Shown here: in pieces, positions 36,821 to 50,200 of the stretch
Layout: every line of letters starts with the position of its first letter
How positions within the stretch are numbered: position 1 is the stretch's first letter
Source of the DNA: Viola odorata
Lineage: Eukaryota > Streptophyta > Magnoliopsida > Malpighiales > Violaceae
Length of the DNA: 64,000 nucleotides
Direction of reading: 5' to 3'
Assembly: GCA_963691705.1 (NCBI GenBank)
Contig: OY829543.1
Location: forward strand, 26,931,523 to 26,995,522
Translations under genes and position numbers: made by a program
Notes under the pieces: model-generated
The model's input: the letters and a program-made list of their open reading frames with translations, nothing else
What the model was told of the DNA's origin: nothing
The model's database searches: none

Positions 36821-39800
36821 GCGCCTAAGCCATCCGAGGCCTTGCGGTAGCTCTCCAAGCCAATCTCTTCAAGCCCGCGGTCAAGGCCTTAAGTAAAGGG
36901 TAGTTTAGGGTTATTTCATGTAATAATTCCCAAGCCTACTCTTCGCCCATGGGAGAAAAATCTTTGTCTTTTGAAGTCTACAGACTTATTTTCACATCAT
37001 CGCTTTGAGTTACCTTTTAGTTATTTTCCAACCCTTTTCCATAGTGCTGATGCATATCTCTCCTATGTAGGTACTCTGTGTGACATTCGCAAAGGAATGG
37101 AGCGCGCATATTCGAGGACAAATCCATTTGAAGAGGGAGGAGATGATACGAGCATGAGGGCTCTCACTCGTATCCACGTCAAGACCTCATGGATAGGCCG
37201 CGCAAGATATGAGGAATGTCGCGCCAAGTCCTCGCAAACCATGAAGACATGCGCACACCAGGCGCGCCAACCCTAGCATCCCATGAAGTCCCCGCGCCTA
37301 AGCCATCCGAGGCCTTGCGCTAGCTCTCCAAGCCAATCTCTTCAAGCCCGCGGTCAAGGCCTTAAGTAAAGGGTAGTTTAGGGTTATTTCATGTAATAAT
37401 TCCCAAGCCTACTCTTCGCCCAAGGGAGAAAATTCCTTGTCTTTTGAAGTCTACAGACTTATTTTCACATCATCGCTTTGAGTTACCTTTCAGTTATTTT
37501 CCAACCCTTTTCCATAGTGCTGATGCATATCTCTCCTATGTAGGTACTCTGTGTGACATTCGCAAAGGAATGGAGCGCGCAGATTCGAGGACAAATCCAT
37601 TTGAAGAGGGAGGAGATGATACGAGCATGAGGGCTCTCACTCGTATCCACGTCAAGACCTCATGGATAGGCCGCGCAAGATATGAGGAATGTCGCGCCAA
37701 GTCCTCGCAAACCATGAAGACATGCGCACACCAGGCGCGCCAACCCTAGCATCCCATGAAGTCCCCGCGCCTAAGCCATCCGAGGCCTTGCGCTAGCTCT
37801 CCAAGCCAATCTCTTCAAGCCCGCGGTCAAGGCCTTAAGTAAAGGGTAGTTTAGGGTTATTTCATGTAATAATTCCCAAGCCTACTCTTCGCCCATGGGA
37901 GAAAAATCTTTGTCTTTTGAAGTCTACAGACTTATTTTCACATCATCGCTTTAAATTACCTTTTAGTTATTTTCCAACCCTTTTCCATAGTGCTGATGCA
38001 TATCTCTCCTATGTAGGTACTCTGTGTGACATTCGCAAAGGAATGGAGGGCGCAGATTCGAGGACAAATCCATTTGAAGAGGGAGGAGATGATACGAGCA
38101 TGAGGGCTCTCACTCGTATCCACATCAAGACCTCATGGATAGGCCGCGCAAGATATGAGGAATGTCGCGCCAAGTCCTCGCAAACCATGAAGACATGCGC
38201 ACACCAGGCGCGCCAACCCTAGCATCCCATGAAGTCCCCGCGCCTAAGCCATCCGAGGCCTTGCGCTAGCTCTCCAAGCCAATCTCTTTAAGCCCGCGGT
38301 CAAGGCCTTAAGTAAAGGGTAGTTTAGGGTTATTTCATGTAATAATTCCCAAGCCTACTCTTCGCCCATGGGAGAAAAATCTTTGTCTTTTGAAGTCTAC
38401 AGACTTATTTTCACATCATCGCTTTAAATTACCTTTTAGTTATTTTCCAACCCTTTTCCATAGTGCTGATGCATATCTCTCCTATGTAGGTACTCTGTGT
38501 GACATTCGCAAAGGAATGGAGCGCGCAGATTCGAGGACAAATCCATTTGAAGAGGGAGGAGATGATACGAGCATGAGGGCTCTCACTCGTATCCACGTCA
38601 AGACCTCATGGATAGGCCGCGGAAGATATGAGGAATGTCGCGCCAAGTCCTCGCAAACCATGAAGACATGCGCACACCAGGCGCGCCATCCCTAGCATCC
38701 CATGAAGTCCCCGCGCCTAAGCCATCCGAGGCCTTGCGGTAGCTCTCCAAGCCAATCTCTTCAACCCCGCGGTCAAGGCCTTAAGTAAAGGGTAGTTTAG
38801 GGTTATTTCATGTAATAATTCCCAAGCCTACTCTTCGCCCATGGGAGAAAAATCTTTGTCTTTTGAAGTCTACAGACTTATTTTCACATCATCGCTTTGA
38901 GTTACCTTTTAGTTATTTTCCAACCCTTTTCCATAGTGCTGATGCATATCTCTCCTATGTAGGTACTCTGTGTGACATTCGCAAAGGAATGGAGCGCGCA
39001 TATTCGAGGACAAATCCATTTGAAGAGGGAGGAGATGATACGAGCATGAGGGCTCTCACTCGTATCCACGTCAAGACCTCATGGATAGGCCGCGCAAGAT
39101 ATGAGGAATGTCGCGCCAAGTCCTCGCAAACCATGAAGACATGCGCACACCAGGTGCGCCAACCCTAGCATCCCATGAAGTCCCCGCGCCTAAGCCATCC
39201 GAGGCCTTGCGCTAGCTCTCCAAGCCAATCTCTTCAAGCCCGCGGTCAAGGCCTTAAGTAAAGGGTAGTTTAGGGTTATTTCATGTAATAATTCCCAAGC
39301 CTACTCTTCGCCCAAGGGAGAAAATTCCTTGTCTTTTGAAGTCTACAGACTTATTTTCACATCATCGCTTTGAGTTACCTTTCAGTTATTTTCCAACCCT
39401 TTTCCATAGTGCTGATGCATATCTCTCCTATGTAGGTACTCTGTGTGACATTCGCAAAGGAATGGAGCGCGCAGATTCGAGGACAAATCCATTTGAAGAG
39501 GGAGGAGATGATACGAGCATGAGGGCTCTCACTCGTATCCACGTCAAGACCTCATGGATAGGCCGCGCAAGATATGAGGAATGTCGCGCCAAGTCCTCGC
39601 AAACCATGAAGACATGCGCACACCAGGCGCGCCAACCCTAGCATCCCATGAAGTCCCCGCGCCTAAGCCATCCGAGGCCTTGCGCTAGCTCTCCAAGCCA
39701 ATCTCTTCAAGCCCGCGGTCAAGGCCTTAAGTAAAGGGTAGTTTAGGGTTATTTCATGTAATAATTCCCAAGCCTACTCTTCGCCCATGGGAGAAAAATC

Positions 39801-40131
39801 TTTGTCTTTTGAAGTCTACAGACTTATTTTCACATCATCGCTTTAAATTACCTTTTAGTTATTTTCCAACCCTTTTCCATAGTGCTGATGCATATCTCTC
39901 CTATGTAGGTACTCTGTGTGACATTCGCAAAGGAATGGAGGGCGCAGATTCGAGGACAAATCCATTTGAAGAGGGAGGAGATGATACGAGCATGAGGGCT
40001 CTCACTCGTATCCACGTCAAGACCTCATGGATAGGCCGCGGAAGATATGAGGAATGTCGCGCCAAGTCCTCGCAAACCATGAAGACATGCGCACACCAGG
40101 CGCGCCAACCCTAGCATCCCATGAAGTCCCC
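36348..40131 (+). repeat. 4-mer HOR, two copies of 1892 bp
   Basis: The unit is [K with CTTTAAGCC, CCGCGGAAG and GCGCCATCCC; E with CTTGCGGTAGC and GCGCATATTCG; E with GCCCAAGGG; K with GGAGGGCGCAG]. Copies are 36348-38239 and 38240-40131. GCCCAAGGG lies at matching places 1892 bp apart. Its first monomer is shared with the end of the 5-mer series, so one monomer served as the seed. The final monomer of the second copy also carries CCGCGGAAG, a mixed state. Confidence 0.9.
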
Positions 40132-43100
40132 GCGCCTAAGCCATCCGAGGCCTTGCGCTAGCTCTCCAAGCCAATCTCTTCAAGCCTGCGGTCAAGGCCT
40201 TAAGTAAAGGGTAGTTTAGGGTTATTTCATGTAATAATTCCCAAGCCTACTCTTCGCCCATGGGAGAAAATTCCTTGTCTTTTGAAGTCTACAGACTTAT
40301 TTTCACATCATCGCTTTGAGTTACCTTTCAGTTATTTTCCAACCCTTTTCCGTAGTGCTGATGCATATCTCTCCTATGTAGGTACTGTGTGTGACATTCG
40401 TAAAGGAATGGAGCGCGCAGATTCGAGGACAAATCCATTTGAAGAGGGAGGAGATGATACGAGCATGAGGGCTCTCACTCGTATCCACGTCAAGACCTCA
40501 TGGATAGGTCGCGCAAGATATGAGGAATGTCGCGCCAAGTCCTCGCAAACCATGAAGACATGCGCACACCAGGCGCGCCAACCCTAGCATCCCATGAAGT
40601 CCCCGCGCCTAAGCCATCCGAGGCCTTGCGCTAGCTCTCCAAGCCAATCTCTTCAAGCCCGCGGTCAAGGCCTTAAGTAAAGGGTAGTTTAGGGTTATTT
40701 CATGTAATAATTCCCAAGCCTACTCTTCGCCCATGGGAGAAAATTCCTTGTCTTTTGAAGTCTACAGACTTATTTTCACATCATCGCTTTGAGTTACCTT
40801 TCAGTTATTTTCCAACCCTTTTCCATAGTGCTGATGCATATCTCTCCTATGTAGGTACTCTGTGTGACATTCGCAAAGGAATGGAGCGCTCAGATTCGAG
40901 GACAAATCCATTTGAAGAGGGAGGAGATGATACGAGCATGAGGGCTCTCACTCGTATCCACGTCAAGACCTCATGGATAGGCCGCGCAAGATATGAGGAA
41001 TGTCGCGCCAAGTCCTCGCAAACCATGAAGACATGCGCACACCAGGCGCGCCAACCCTAGCATCCCATGAAGTCCCCGCGCCTAAGCCATCCGAGGCCTT
41101 GCGCTAGCTCTCCAAGCCAATCTCTTCAAGCCCGCGGTCAAGGCCTTAAGTAAAGGGTAGTTTAGGGTTATTTCATGTAATAATTCCCAAGCCTACTCTT
41201 CGCCCATGGGAGAAAAATCTTTGTCTTTTGAAGTCTACAGACTTATTTTCACATCATCGCTTTAAATTACCTTTTAGTTATTTTCCAACCCTTTTCCATA
41301 GTGCTGATGCATATCTCTCCTATGTAGGTACTCTGTGTGACATTCGCAAAGGAATGGAGCGCGCAGATTCGAGGACAAATCCATTTGAAGAGGGAGGAGA
41401 TGATACGAGCATGAGGGCTCTCACTCGTATCCACGTCAAGACCTCATGGATAGGCCGCGCAAGATATGAGGAATGTCGCGCCAAGTCCTCGCAAACCATG
41501 AAGACATGCGCACACCAGGCGCGCCAACCCTAGCATCCCATGAAGTCCCCGCGCCTAAGCCATCCGAGGCCTTGCGCTAGCTCTCCAAGCCAATCTCTTC
41601 AAGCCCGCGGTCAAGGCCTTAAGTAAAGGGTAGTTTAGGGTTATTTCATGTAATAATTCCCAAGCCTACTCTTCGCCCATGGGAGAAAATTCCTTGTCTT
41701 TTGAAGTCTACAGACTTATTTTCACATCATCGCTTTGAGTTACCTTTCAGTTATTTTCCAACCCTTTTCCATAGTGCTGATGCATCTCTCCTATGTAGGT
41801 ACTCTGTGTGACATTCGCAAAGGAATGGAGCGCGCAGATTCGAGGACAAATCCATTTGAAGAGGGAGGAGATGATACGAGCATGAGGGCTCTCACTCGTA
41901 TCCACGTCAAGACCTCATGGATAGGCCGCGCAAGATATGAGGAATGTCGCGCCAAGTCCTCGCAAACCATGAAGACATGCGCACACCAGGCGCGCCAACC
42001 CTAGCATCCCATGAAGTCCCCGCGCCTAAGCCATCCGAGGCCTTGCGCTAGCTCTCCAAGCCAATCTCTTCAAGCCCGCGGTCAAGGCCTTAAGTAAAGG
42101 GTAGTTTAGGGTTATTTCATGTAATAATTCCCAAGCCTACTCTTCGCCCATGGGAGAAAATTCCTTGTCTTTTGAAGTCTACAGACTTATTTTCACATCA
42201 TCGCTTTGAGTTACCTTTCAGTTATTTTCCAACCCTTTTCCATAGTGCTGATGCATATCTCTCCTATGTAGGTACTCTGTGTGACATTCGCAAAGGAATG
42301 GAGCGCGCAGATTCGAGGACAAATCCATTTGAAGAGGGAGGAGATGATACGAGCATGAGGGCTCTCACTCGTATCCACGTCAAGACCTCATGGATAGGCC
42401 GCGCAAGATATGAGGAATGTCGCGCCAAGTCCTCGCAAACCATGAAGACATGCGCACACCAGGCGCGCCAACCCTAGCATCCCATGAAGTCCCCGCGCCT
42501 AAGCCATCCGAGGCCTTGCGCTAGCTCTCCAAGCCAATCTCTTCAAGCCCGCGGTCAAGACCTTAAGTAAAGGGTAGTTTAGGGTTATTTCATGTAATAA
42601 TTCCCAAGCCTACTCTTCGCCCATGGGAGAAAAATCTTTGTCTTTTGAAGTCTACAGACTTATTTTCACATCATCGCTTTAAATTACCTTTTAGTTATTT
42701 TCCAACCCTTTTCCATAGTGCTGATGCATATCTCTCCTATGTAGGTACTCTGTGTGACATTCGCAAAGGAATGGAGCGCGCAGATTCGAGGACAAATCCA
42801 TTTGAAGAGGGAGGAGATGATACGAGCATGAGGGCTCTCACTCGTATCCACGTCAAGACCTCATGGATAGGCCGCGCAAGATATGAGGAATGTCGCGCCA
42901 AGTCCTCGCAAACCATGAAGACATGCGCACACCAGGCGCGCCAACCCTAGCATCCCATGAAGTCCCCGCGCCTAAGCCATCCGAGGCCTTGCGCTAGCTC
43001 TCCAAGCCAATCTCTTCAAGCCCGCGGTCAAGGCCTTAAGTAAAGGGTAGTTTAGGGTTATTTCATGTAATAATTCCCAAGCCTACTCTTCGCCCATGGG

Positions 43101-44386
43101 AGAAAATTCCTTGTCTTTTGAAGTCTACAGACTTATTTTCACATCATCGCTTTGAGTTACCTTTCAGTTATTTTCCAACCCTTTTCTATAGTGCTGATGC
43201 ATATCTCTCCTATGTAGGTACTGTGTGTGACATTCGCAAAGGAATGGAGCGCGCAGATTCGAGGACAAATCCATTTGAAGAGGGAGGAGATGATACGAGC
43301 ATGAGGGCTCTCACTCGTATCCACGTCAAGACCTCATGGATAGGCCGCGCAAGATATGAGGAATGTCGCGCCAAGTCCTCACAAACCATGAAGACATGCG
43401 CACACCAGGCGCGCCAACCCTAGCATCCCATGAAGTCCCCGCGCCTAAGCCATCCGAGGCCTTGCGCTAGCTCTCCAAGCCAATCTCTTCAAGCCCGCGG
43501 TCAAGGCCTTAAGTAAAGGGTAGTTTAGGGTTATTTCATGTAATAATTCCCAAGCCTACTCTTCGCCCATGGGAGAAAATTCCTTGTCTTTTGAAGTCTA
43601 CAGACTTATTTTCACATCATCGCTTTGAGTTACCTTTCAGTTATTTTCCAACCCTTTTCCATAGTGCTGATGCATATCTCTCCTATGTAGGTACTCTGTG
43701 TGACATTCGCAAAGGAATGGAGCGCGCAGATTCGAGGACAAATCCATTTGAAGAGGGAGGAGATGATACGAGCATGAGGGCTCTCACTCGTATCCACGTC
43801 AAGACCTCATGGATAGGCCGCGCAAGATATGAGGAATGTCGCGCCAAGTCCTCGCAAACCATGAAGACATGCGCACACCAGGCGCGCCAACCCTAGCATC
43901 CCATGAAGTCCCCGCGCCTAAGCCATCCGAGGCCTTGCGCTAGCTCTCCAAGCCAATCTCTTCAAGCCCGCGGTCAAGGCCTTAAGTAAAGGGTAGTTTA
44001 GGGTTATTTCATGTAATAATTCCCAAGCCTACTCTTCGCCCATGGGAGAAAAATCTTTGTCTTTTGAAGTCTACAGACTTATTTTCACATCATCGCTTTA
44101 AATTACCTTTTAGTTATTTTCCAACCCTTTTCCATAGTGCTGATGCATATCTCTCCTATGTAGGTACTCTGTGTGACATTCGAAAAGGAATGGAGCGCGC
44201 AGATTCGAGGACAAATCCATTTGAAGAGGGAGGAGATGATACGAGCATGAGGGCTCTCACTCGTATCCACGTCAAGACCTCATGGATAGGCCGCGCAAGA
44301 TATGAGGAATGTCGCGCCAAGTCCTCGCAAACCATGAAGACATGCGCACACCAGGCGCGCCAACCCTAGCATCCCATGAAGTCCCC
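40132..44386 (+). repeat. 3-mer (E-E-K) HOR, three copies
   Basis: Copies are 40132-41550, 41551-42967 and 42968-44386 (1419, 1417 and 1419 bp). The order is E, E, K each time. The first E of copies one and three has GTACTGTGTG, the first appearance of a mark that dominates the next domain. The first E of copy two instead lacks two bases in TGATGCATCTCTCC. Confidence 0.85.
41551..42021 (+). repeat. 471-bp monomer 89
   Basis: E-type with TGATGCATCTCTCC in place of TGATGCATATCTCTCC (2-bp AT loss near 41785). This shifts the open frame. The unit at 46751 has the same loss. Confidence 0.92.
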
Positions 44387-44858
44387 GCGCCTAAGCCATC
44401 CGAGGCCTTGCGCTAGCTCTCCAAGCCAATCTCTTCAAGCCCGCGGTCAAGGCCTTAAGTAAAGGGTAGTTTAGGGTTATTTCATGTAATAATTCCCAAG
44501 CCTACTCTTCGCCCATGGGAGAAAATTCCTTGTCTTTTGAAGTCTACAGACTTATTTTCACATCATCGCTTTGAGTTACCTTTCAGTTATTTTCCAACCT
44601 TTTCTATAGTGCTGATGCATATCTCTCCTATGTAGGTACTGTGTGTGACATTCGCAAAGGAATGGAGCGCGCAGATTCGAGGACAAATCCATTTGAAGAG
44701 GGAGGAGATGATACGAGCATGAGGGCTCTCACTCGTATCCACGTCAAGACCTCATGGATAGGCCGCGCAAGATATGAGGAATGTCGCGCCAAGTCCTCAC
44801 AAACCATGAAGACATGCGCACACCAGGCGCGCCAACCCTAGCATCCCATGAAGTCCCC
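44387..44858 (+). repeat. 472-bp monomer 95
   Basis: One C is lost in CCAACCTTTTCTATAG near 44599, which breaks the upstream part of the open frame. It otherwise matches the GTACTGTGTG/CCTCACAAAC units at 42968, 51952 and 55263. Confidence 0.92.
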
Positions 44859-46750
44859 GCGCCTAAGCCATCCGAGGCCTTGCGCTAGCTCTCCAAGCCA
44901 ATCTCTTCAAGCCCGCGGTCAAGGCCTTAAGTAAAGGGTAGTTTAGGGTTATTTCATGTAATAATTCCCAAGCCTACTCTTCGCCCATGGGAGAAAAATC
45001 TTTGTCTTTTGAAGTCTACAGACTTATTTTCACATCATCGCTTTAAATTACCTTTTAGTTATTTTCCAACCCTTTTCCATAGTGCTGATGCATATCTCTC
45101 CTATGTAGGTACTCTGTGTGACATTCGCAAAGGAATGGAGCGCGCAGATTCGAGGACAAATCCATTTGAAGAGGGAGGAGATGATACGAGCATGAGGGCT
45201 CTCACTCGTATCCACGTCAAGACCTCATGGATAGGCCGCGCAAGATATGAGGAATGTCGCGCCAAGTCCTCGCAAACCATGAAGACATGCGCACACCAGG
45301 CGCGCCAACCCTAGCATCCCATGAAGTCCCCGCGCCTAAGCCATCCGAGGCCTTGCGCTAGCTCTCCAAGCCAATCTCTTCAAGCCCGCGGTCAAGGCCT
45401 TAAGTAAAGGGTAGTTTAGGGTTATTTCATGTAATAATTCCCAAGCCTACTCTTCGCCCATGGGAGAAAATTCCTTGTCTTTTGAAGTCTACAGACTTAT
45501 TTTCACATCATCGCTTTAAATTACCTTTTAGTTATTTTCCAACCCTTTTCCATAGTGCTGATGCATATCTCTCCTATGTAGGTACTCTGTGTGACATTCG
45601 CAAAGGGATGGAGCGCGCAGATTCGAGGACAAATCCATTTGAAGAGGGAGGAGATGATACGAGCATGAGGGCTCTCACTCGTATCCACGTCAAGACCTCA
45701 TGGATAGGCCGCGCAAGATATGAGGAATGTCGCGCCAAGTCCTCGCAAACCATGAAGACATGCGCACACCAGGCGCGCCAACCCTAGCATCCCATGAAGT
45801 CCCCGCGCCTAAGCCATCCGAGGCCTTGCGCTAGCTCTCCAAGCCAATCTCTTCAAGCCCGCGGTCAAGGCCTTAAGTAAAGGGTAGTTTAGGGTTATTT
45901 CATGTAATAATTCCCAAGCCTACTCTTCGCCCATGGGAGAAAAATCTTTGTCTTTTGAAGTCTACAGACTTATTTTCACATCATCGCTTTAAATTACCTT
46001 TTAGTTATTTTCCAACCCTTTTCCATAGTGCTGATGCATATCTCTCCTATGTAGGTACTCTGTGTGACATTCGCAAAGGAATGGAGCGCGCAGATTCGAG
46101 GACAAATCCATTTGAAGAGGGAGGAGATGATACGAGCATGAGGGCTCTCACTCGTATCCACGTCAAGACCTCATGGATAGGCCGCGCAAGATATGAGGAA
46201 TGTCGCGCCAAGTCCTCGCAAACCATGAAGACATGCGCACACCAGGCGCGCCAACCCTAGCATCCCATGAAGTCCCCGCGCCTAAGCCATCCGAGGCCTT
46301 GCGCTAGCTCTCCAAGCCAATCTCTTCAAGCCCGCGGTCAAGGCCTTAAGTAAAGGGTAGTTTAGGGTTATTTCATGTAATAATTCCCAAGCCTACTCTT
46401 CGCCCATGGGAGAAAAATCTTTGTCTTTTGAAGTCTACAGACTTATTTTCACATCATCGCTTTAAATTACCTTTTAGTTATTTTCCAACCCTTTTCCATA
46501 GTGCTGATGCATATCTCTCCTATGTAGGTACTCTGTGTGACATTCGCAAAGGAATGGAGCGCGCAGATTCGAGGACAAATCCATTTGAAGAGGGAGGAGA
46601 TGATACGAGCATGAGGGCTCTCACTCGTATCCACGTCAAGACCTCATGGATAGGCCGCGCAAGATATGAGGAATGTCGCGCCAAGTCCTCGCAAACCATG
46701 AAGACATGCGCACACCAGGCGCGCCAACCCTAGCATCCCATGAAGTCCCC

Positions 46751-47221
46751 GCGCCTAAGCCATCCGAGGCCTTGCGCTAGCTCTCCAAGCCAATCTCTTC
46801 AAGCCCGCGGTCAAGGCCTTAAGTAAAGGGTAGTTTAGGGTTATTTCATGTAATAATTCCCAAGCCTACTCTTCGCCCATGGGAGAAAATTCCTTGTCTT
46901 TTGAAGTCTACAGACTTATTTTCACATCATCGCTTTGAGTTACCTTTCAGTTATTTTCCAACCCTTTTCCATAGTGCTGATGCATCTCTCCTATGTAGGT
47001 ACTCTGTGTGACATTCGCAAAGGAATGGAGCGCGCAGATTCGAGGACAAATCCATTTGAAGAGGGAGGAGATGATACGAGCATGAGGGCTCTCACTCGTA
47101 TCCACGTCAAGACCTCATGGATAGGCCGCGCAAGATATGAGGAATGTCGCGCCAAGTCCTCGCAAACCATGAAGACATGCGCACACCAGGCGCGCCAACC
47201 CTAGCATCCCATGAAGTCCCC
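46751..47221 (+). repeat. 471-bp monomer 100
   Basis: It carries the same 2-bp loss as the unit at 41551, 5200 bp upstream, but in a different neighbourhood. It is the sixth unit of an otherwise 5-mer HOR. Confidence 0.92.
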
Positions 47222-50200
47222 GCGCCTAAGCCATCCGAGGCCTTACGCTAGCTCTCCAAGCCAATCTCTTCAAGCCCGCGGTCAAGGCCTTAAGTAAAGG
47301 GTAGTTTAGGGTTATTTCATGTAATAATTCCCAAGCCTACTCTTCGCCCATGGGAGAAAATTCCTTGTCTTTTGAAGTCTACAGACTTATTTTCACATCA
47401 TCGCTTTGAGTTACCTTTCAGTTATTTTCCAACCCTTTTCCATAGTGCTGATGCATATCTCTCCTATGTAGGTACTGTGTGTGACATTCGCAAAGGAATG
47501 GAGCGCGCAGATTCGAGGACAAATCCATTTGAAGAGGGAGGAGATGATACGAGCATGAGGGCTCTCACTCGTATCCACGTCAAGACCTCATGGATAGGCC
47601 GCGCAAGATATGAGGAATGTCGCGCCAAGTCCTCGCAAACCATGAAGACATGCGCACACCAGGCGCGCCAACCCTAGCATCCCATGAAGTCCCCGCGCCT
47701 AAGCCATCCGAGGCCTTGCGCTAGCTCTCCAAGCCAATCTCTTCAAGCCCGCGGTCAAGGCCTTAAGTAAAGGGTAGTTTAGGGTTATTTCATGTAATAA
47801 TTCCCAAGCCTACTCTTCGCCCATGGGAGAAAAATCTTTGTCTTTTGAAGTCTACAGACTTATTTTCACATCATCGCTTTAAATTACCTTTTAGTTATTT
47901 TCCAACCCTTTTCCATAGTGCTGATGCATATCTCTCCTATGTAGGTACTCTGTGTGACATTCGCAAAGGAATGGAGCGCGCAGATTCGAGGACAAATCCA
48001 TTTGAAGAGGGAGGAGATGATACGAGCATGAGGGCTCTCACTCGTATCCACGTCAAGACCTCATGGATAGGCCGCGCAAGATATGAGGAATGTCGCGCCA
48101 AGTCCTCGCAAACCATGAAGACATGCGCACACCAGGCGCGCCAACCCTAGCATCCCATGAAGTCCCCGCGCCTAAGCCATCCGAGGCCTTGCGCTAGCTC
48201 TCCAAGCCAATCTCTTCAAGCCCGCGGTCAAGGCCTTAAGTAAAGGGTAGTTTAGGGTTATTTCATGTAATAATTCCCAAGCCTACTCTTCGCCCATGGG
48301 AGAAAATTCCTTGTCTTTTGAAGTCTACAGACTTATTTTCACATCATCGCTTTAAATTACCTTTTAGTTATTTTCCAACCCTTTTCCATAGTGCTGATGC
48401 ATATCTCTCCTATGTAGGTACTCTGTGTGACATTCGCAAAGGGATGGAGCGCGCAGATTCGAGGACAAATCCATTTGAAGAGGGAGGAGATGATACGAGC
48501 ATGAGGGCTCTCACTCGTATCCACGTCAAGACCTCATGGATAGGCCGCGCAAGATATGAGGAATGTCGCGCCAAGTCCTCGCAAACCATGAAGACATGCG
48601 CACACCAGGCGCGCCAACCCTAGCATCCCATGAAGTCCCCGCGCCTAAGCCATCCGAGGCCTTGCGCTAGCTCTCCAAGCCAATCTCTTCAAGCCCGCGG
48701 TCAAGGCCTTAAGTAAAGGGTAGTTTAGGGTTATTTCATGTAATAATTCCCAAGCCTACTCTTCGCCCATGGGAGAAAAATCTTTGTCTTTTGAAGTCTA
48801 CAGACTTATTTTCACATCATCGCTTTAAATTACCTTTTAGTTATTTTCCAACCCTTTTCCATAGTGCTGATGCATATCTCTCCTATGTAGGTACTCTGTG
48901 TGACATTCGCAAAGGAATGGAGCGCGCAGATTCGAGGACAAATCCATTTGAAGAGGGAGGAGATGATACGAGCATGAGGGCTCTCACTCGTATCCACGTC
49001 AAGACCTCATGGATAGGCCGCGCAAGATATGAGGAATGTCGCGCCAAGTCCTCGCAAACCATGAAGACATGCGCACACCAGGCGCGCCAACCCTAGCATC
49101 CCATGAAGTCCCCGCGCCTAAGCCATCCGAGGCCTTGCGCTAGCTCTCCAAGCCAATCTCTTCAAGCCCGCGGTCAAGGCCTTAAGTAAAGGGTAGTTTA
49201 GGGTTATTTCATGTAATAATTCCCAAGCCTACTCTTCGCCCATGGGAGAAAAATCTTTGTCTTTTGAAGTCTACAGACTTATTTTCACATCATCGCTTTA
49301 AATTACCTTTTAGTTATTTTCCAACCCTTTTCCATAGTGCTGATGCATATCTCTCCTATGTAGGTACTCTGTGTGACATTCGCAAAGGAATGGAGCGCGC
49401 AGATTCGAGGACAAATCCATTTGAAGAGGGAGGAGATGATACGAGCATGAGGGCTCTCACTCGTATCCACGTCAAGACCTCATGGATAGGCCGCGCAAGA
49501 TATGAGGAATGTCGCGCCAAGTCCTCGCAAACCATGAAGACATGCGCACACCAGGCGCGCCAACCCTAGCATCCCATGAAGTCCCCGCGCCTAAGCCATC
49601 CGAGGCCTTGCGCTAGCTCTCCAAGCCAATCTCTTCAAGCCCGCGGTCAAGGCCTTAAGTAAAGGGTAGTTTAGGGTTATTTCATGTAATAATTCCCAAG
49701 CCTACTCTTCGCCCATGGGAGAAAAATCTTTGTCTTTTGAAGTCTACAGACTTATTTTCACATCATCGCTTTAAATTACCTTTTAGTTATTTTCCAACCC
49801 TTTTCCATAGTGCTGATGCATATCTCTCCTATGTAGGTACTGTGTGTGACATTCGCAAAGGAATGGAGCGCGCAGATTCGAGGACAAATCCATTTGAAGA
49901 GGGAGGAGATGATACGAGCATGAGGGCTCTCACTCGTATCCACGTCAAGACCTCATGGATAGGCCGCGCAAGATATGAGGAATGTCGCGCCAAGTCCTCG
50001 CAAACCATGAAGACATGCGCACACCAGGCGCGCCAACCCTAGCATCCCATGAAGTCCCCGCGCCTAAGCCATCCGAGGCCTTGCGCTAGCTCTCCAAGCC
50101 AATCTCTTCAAGCCCGCGGTCAAGGCCTTAAGTAAAGGGTAGTTTAGGGTTATTTCATGTCATAATTCCCAAGCCTACTCTTCGCCCATGGGAGAAAAAT

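Larger units (their letters stand above)
44387..47221 (+). repeat. 6-mer unit of the GTACTGTGTG family
   Basis: Monomers 95-100: E with GTACTGTGTG (472 bp, one C lost in CCAACCTTTTC); K; K with AAAGGGATGG and an E-like left part; K; K; then a 471-bp E with TGATGCATCTCTCC that looks like the unit at 41551. The first five monomers are the prototype of the 5-mer that follows. Confidence 0.85.
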
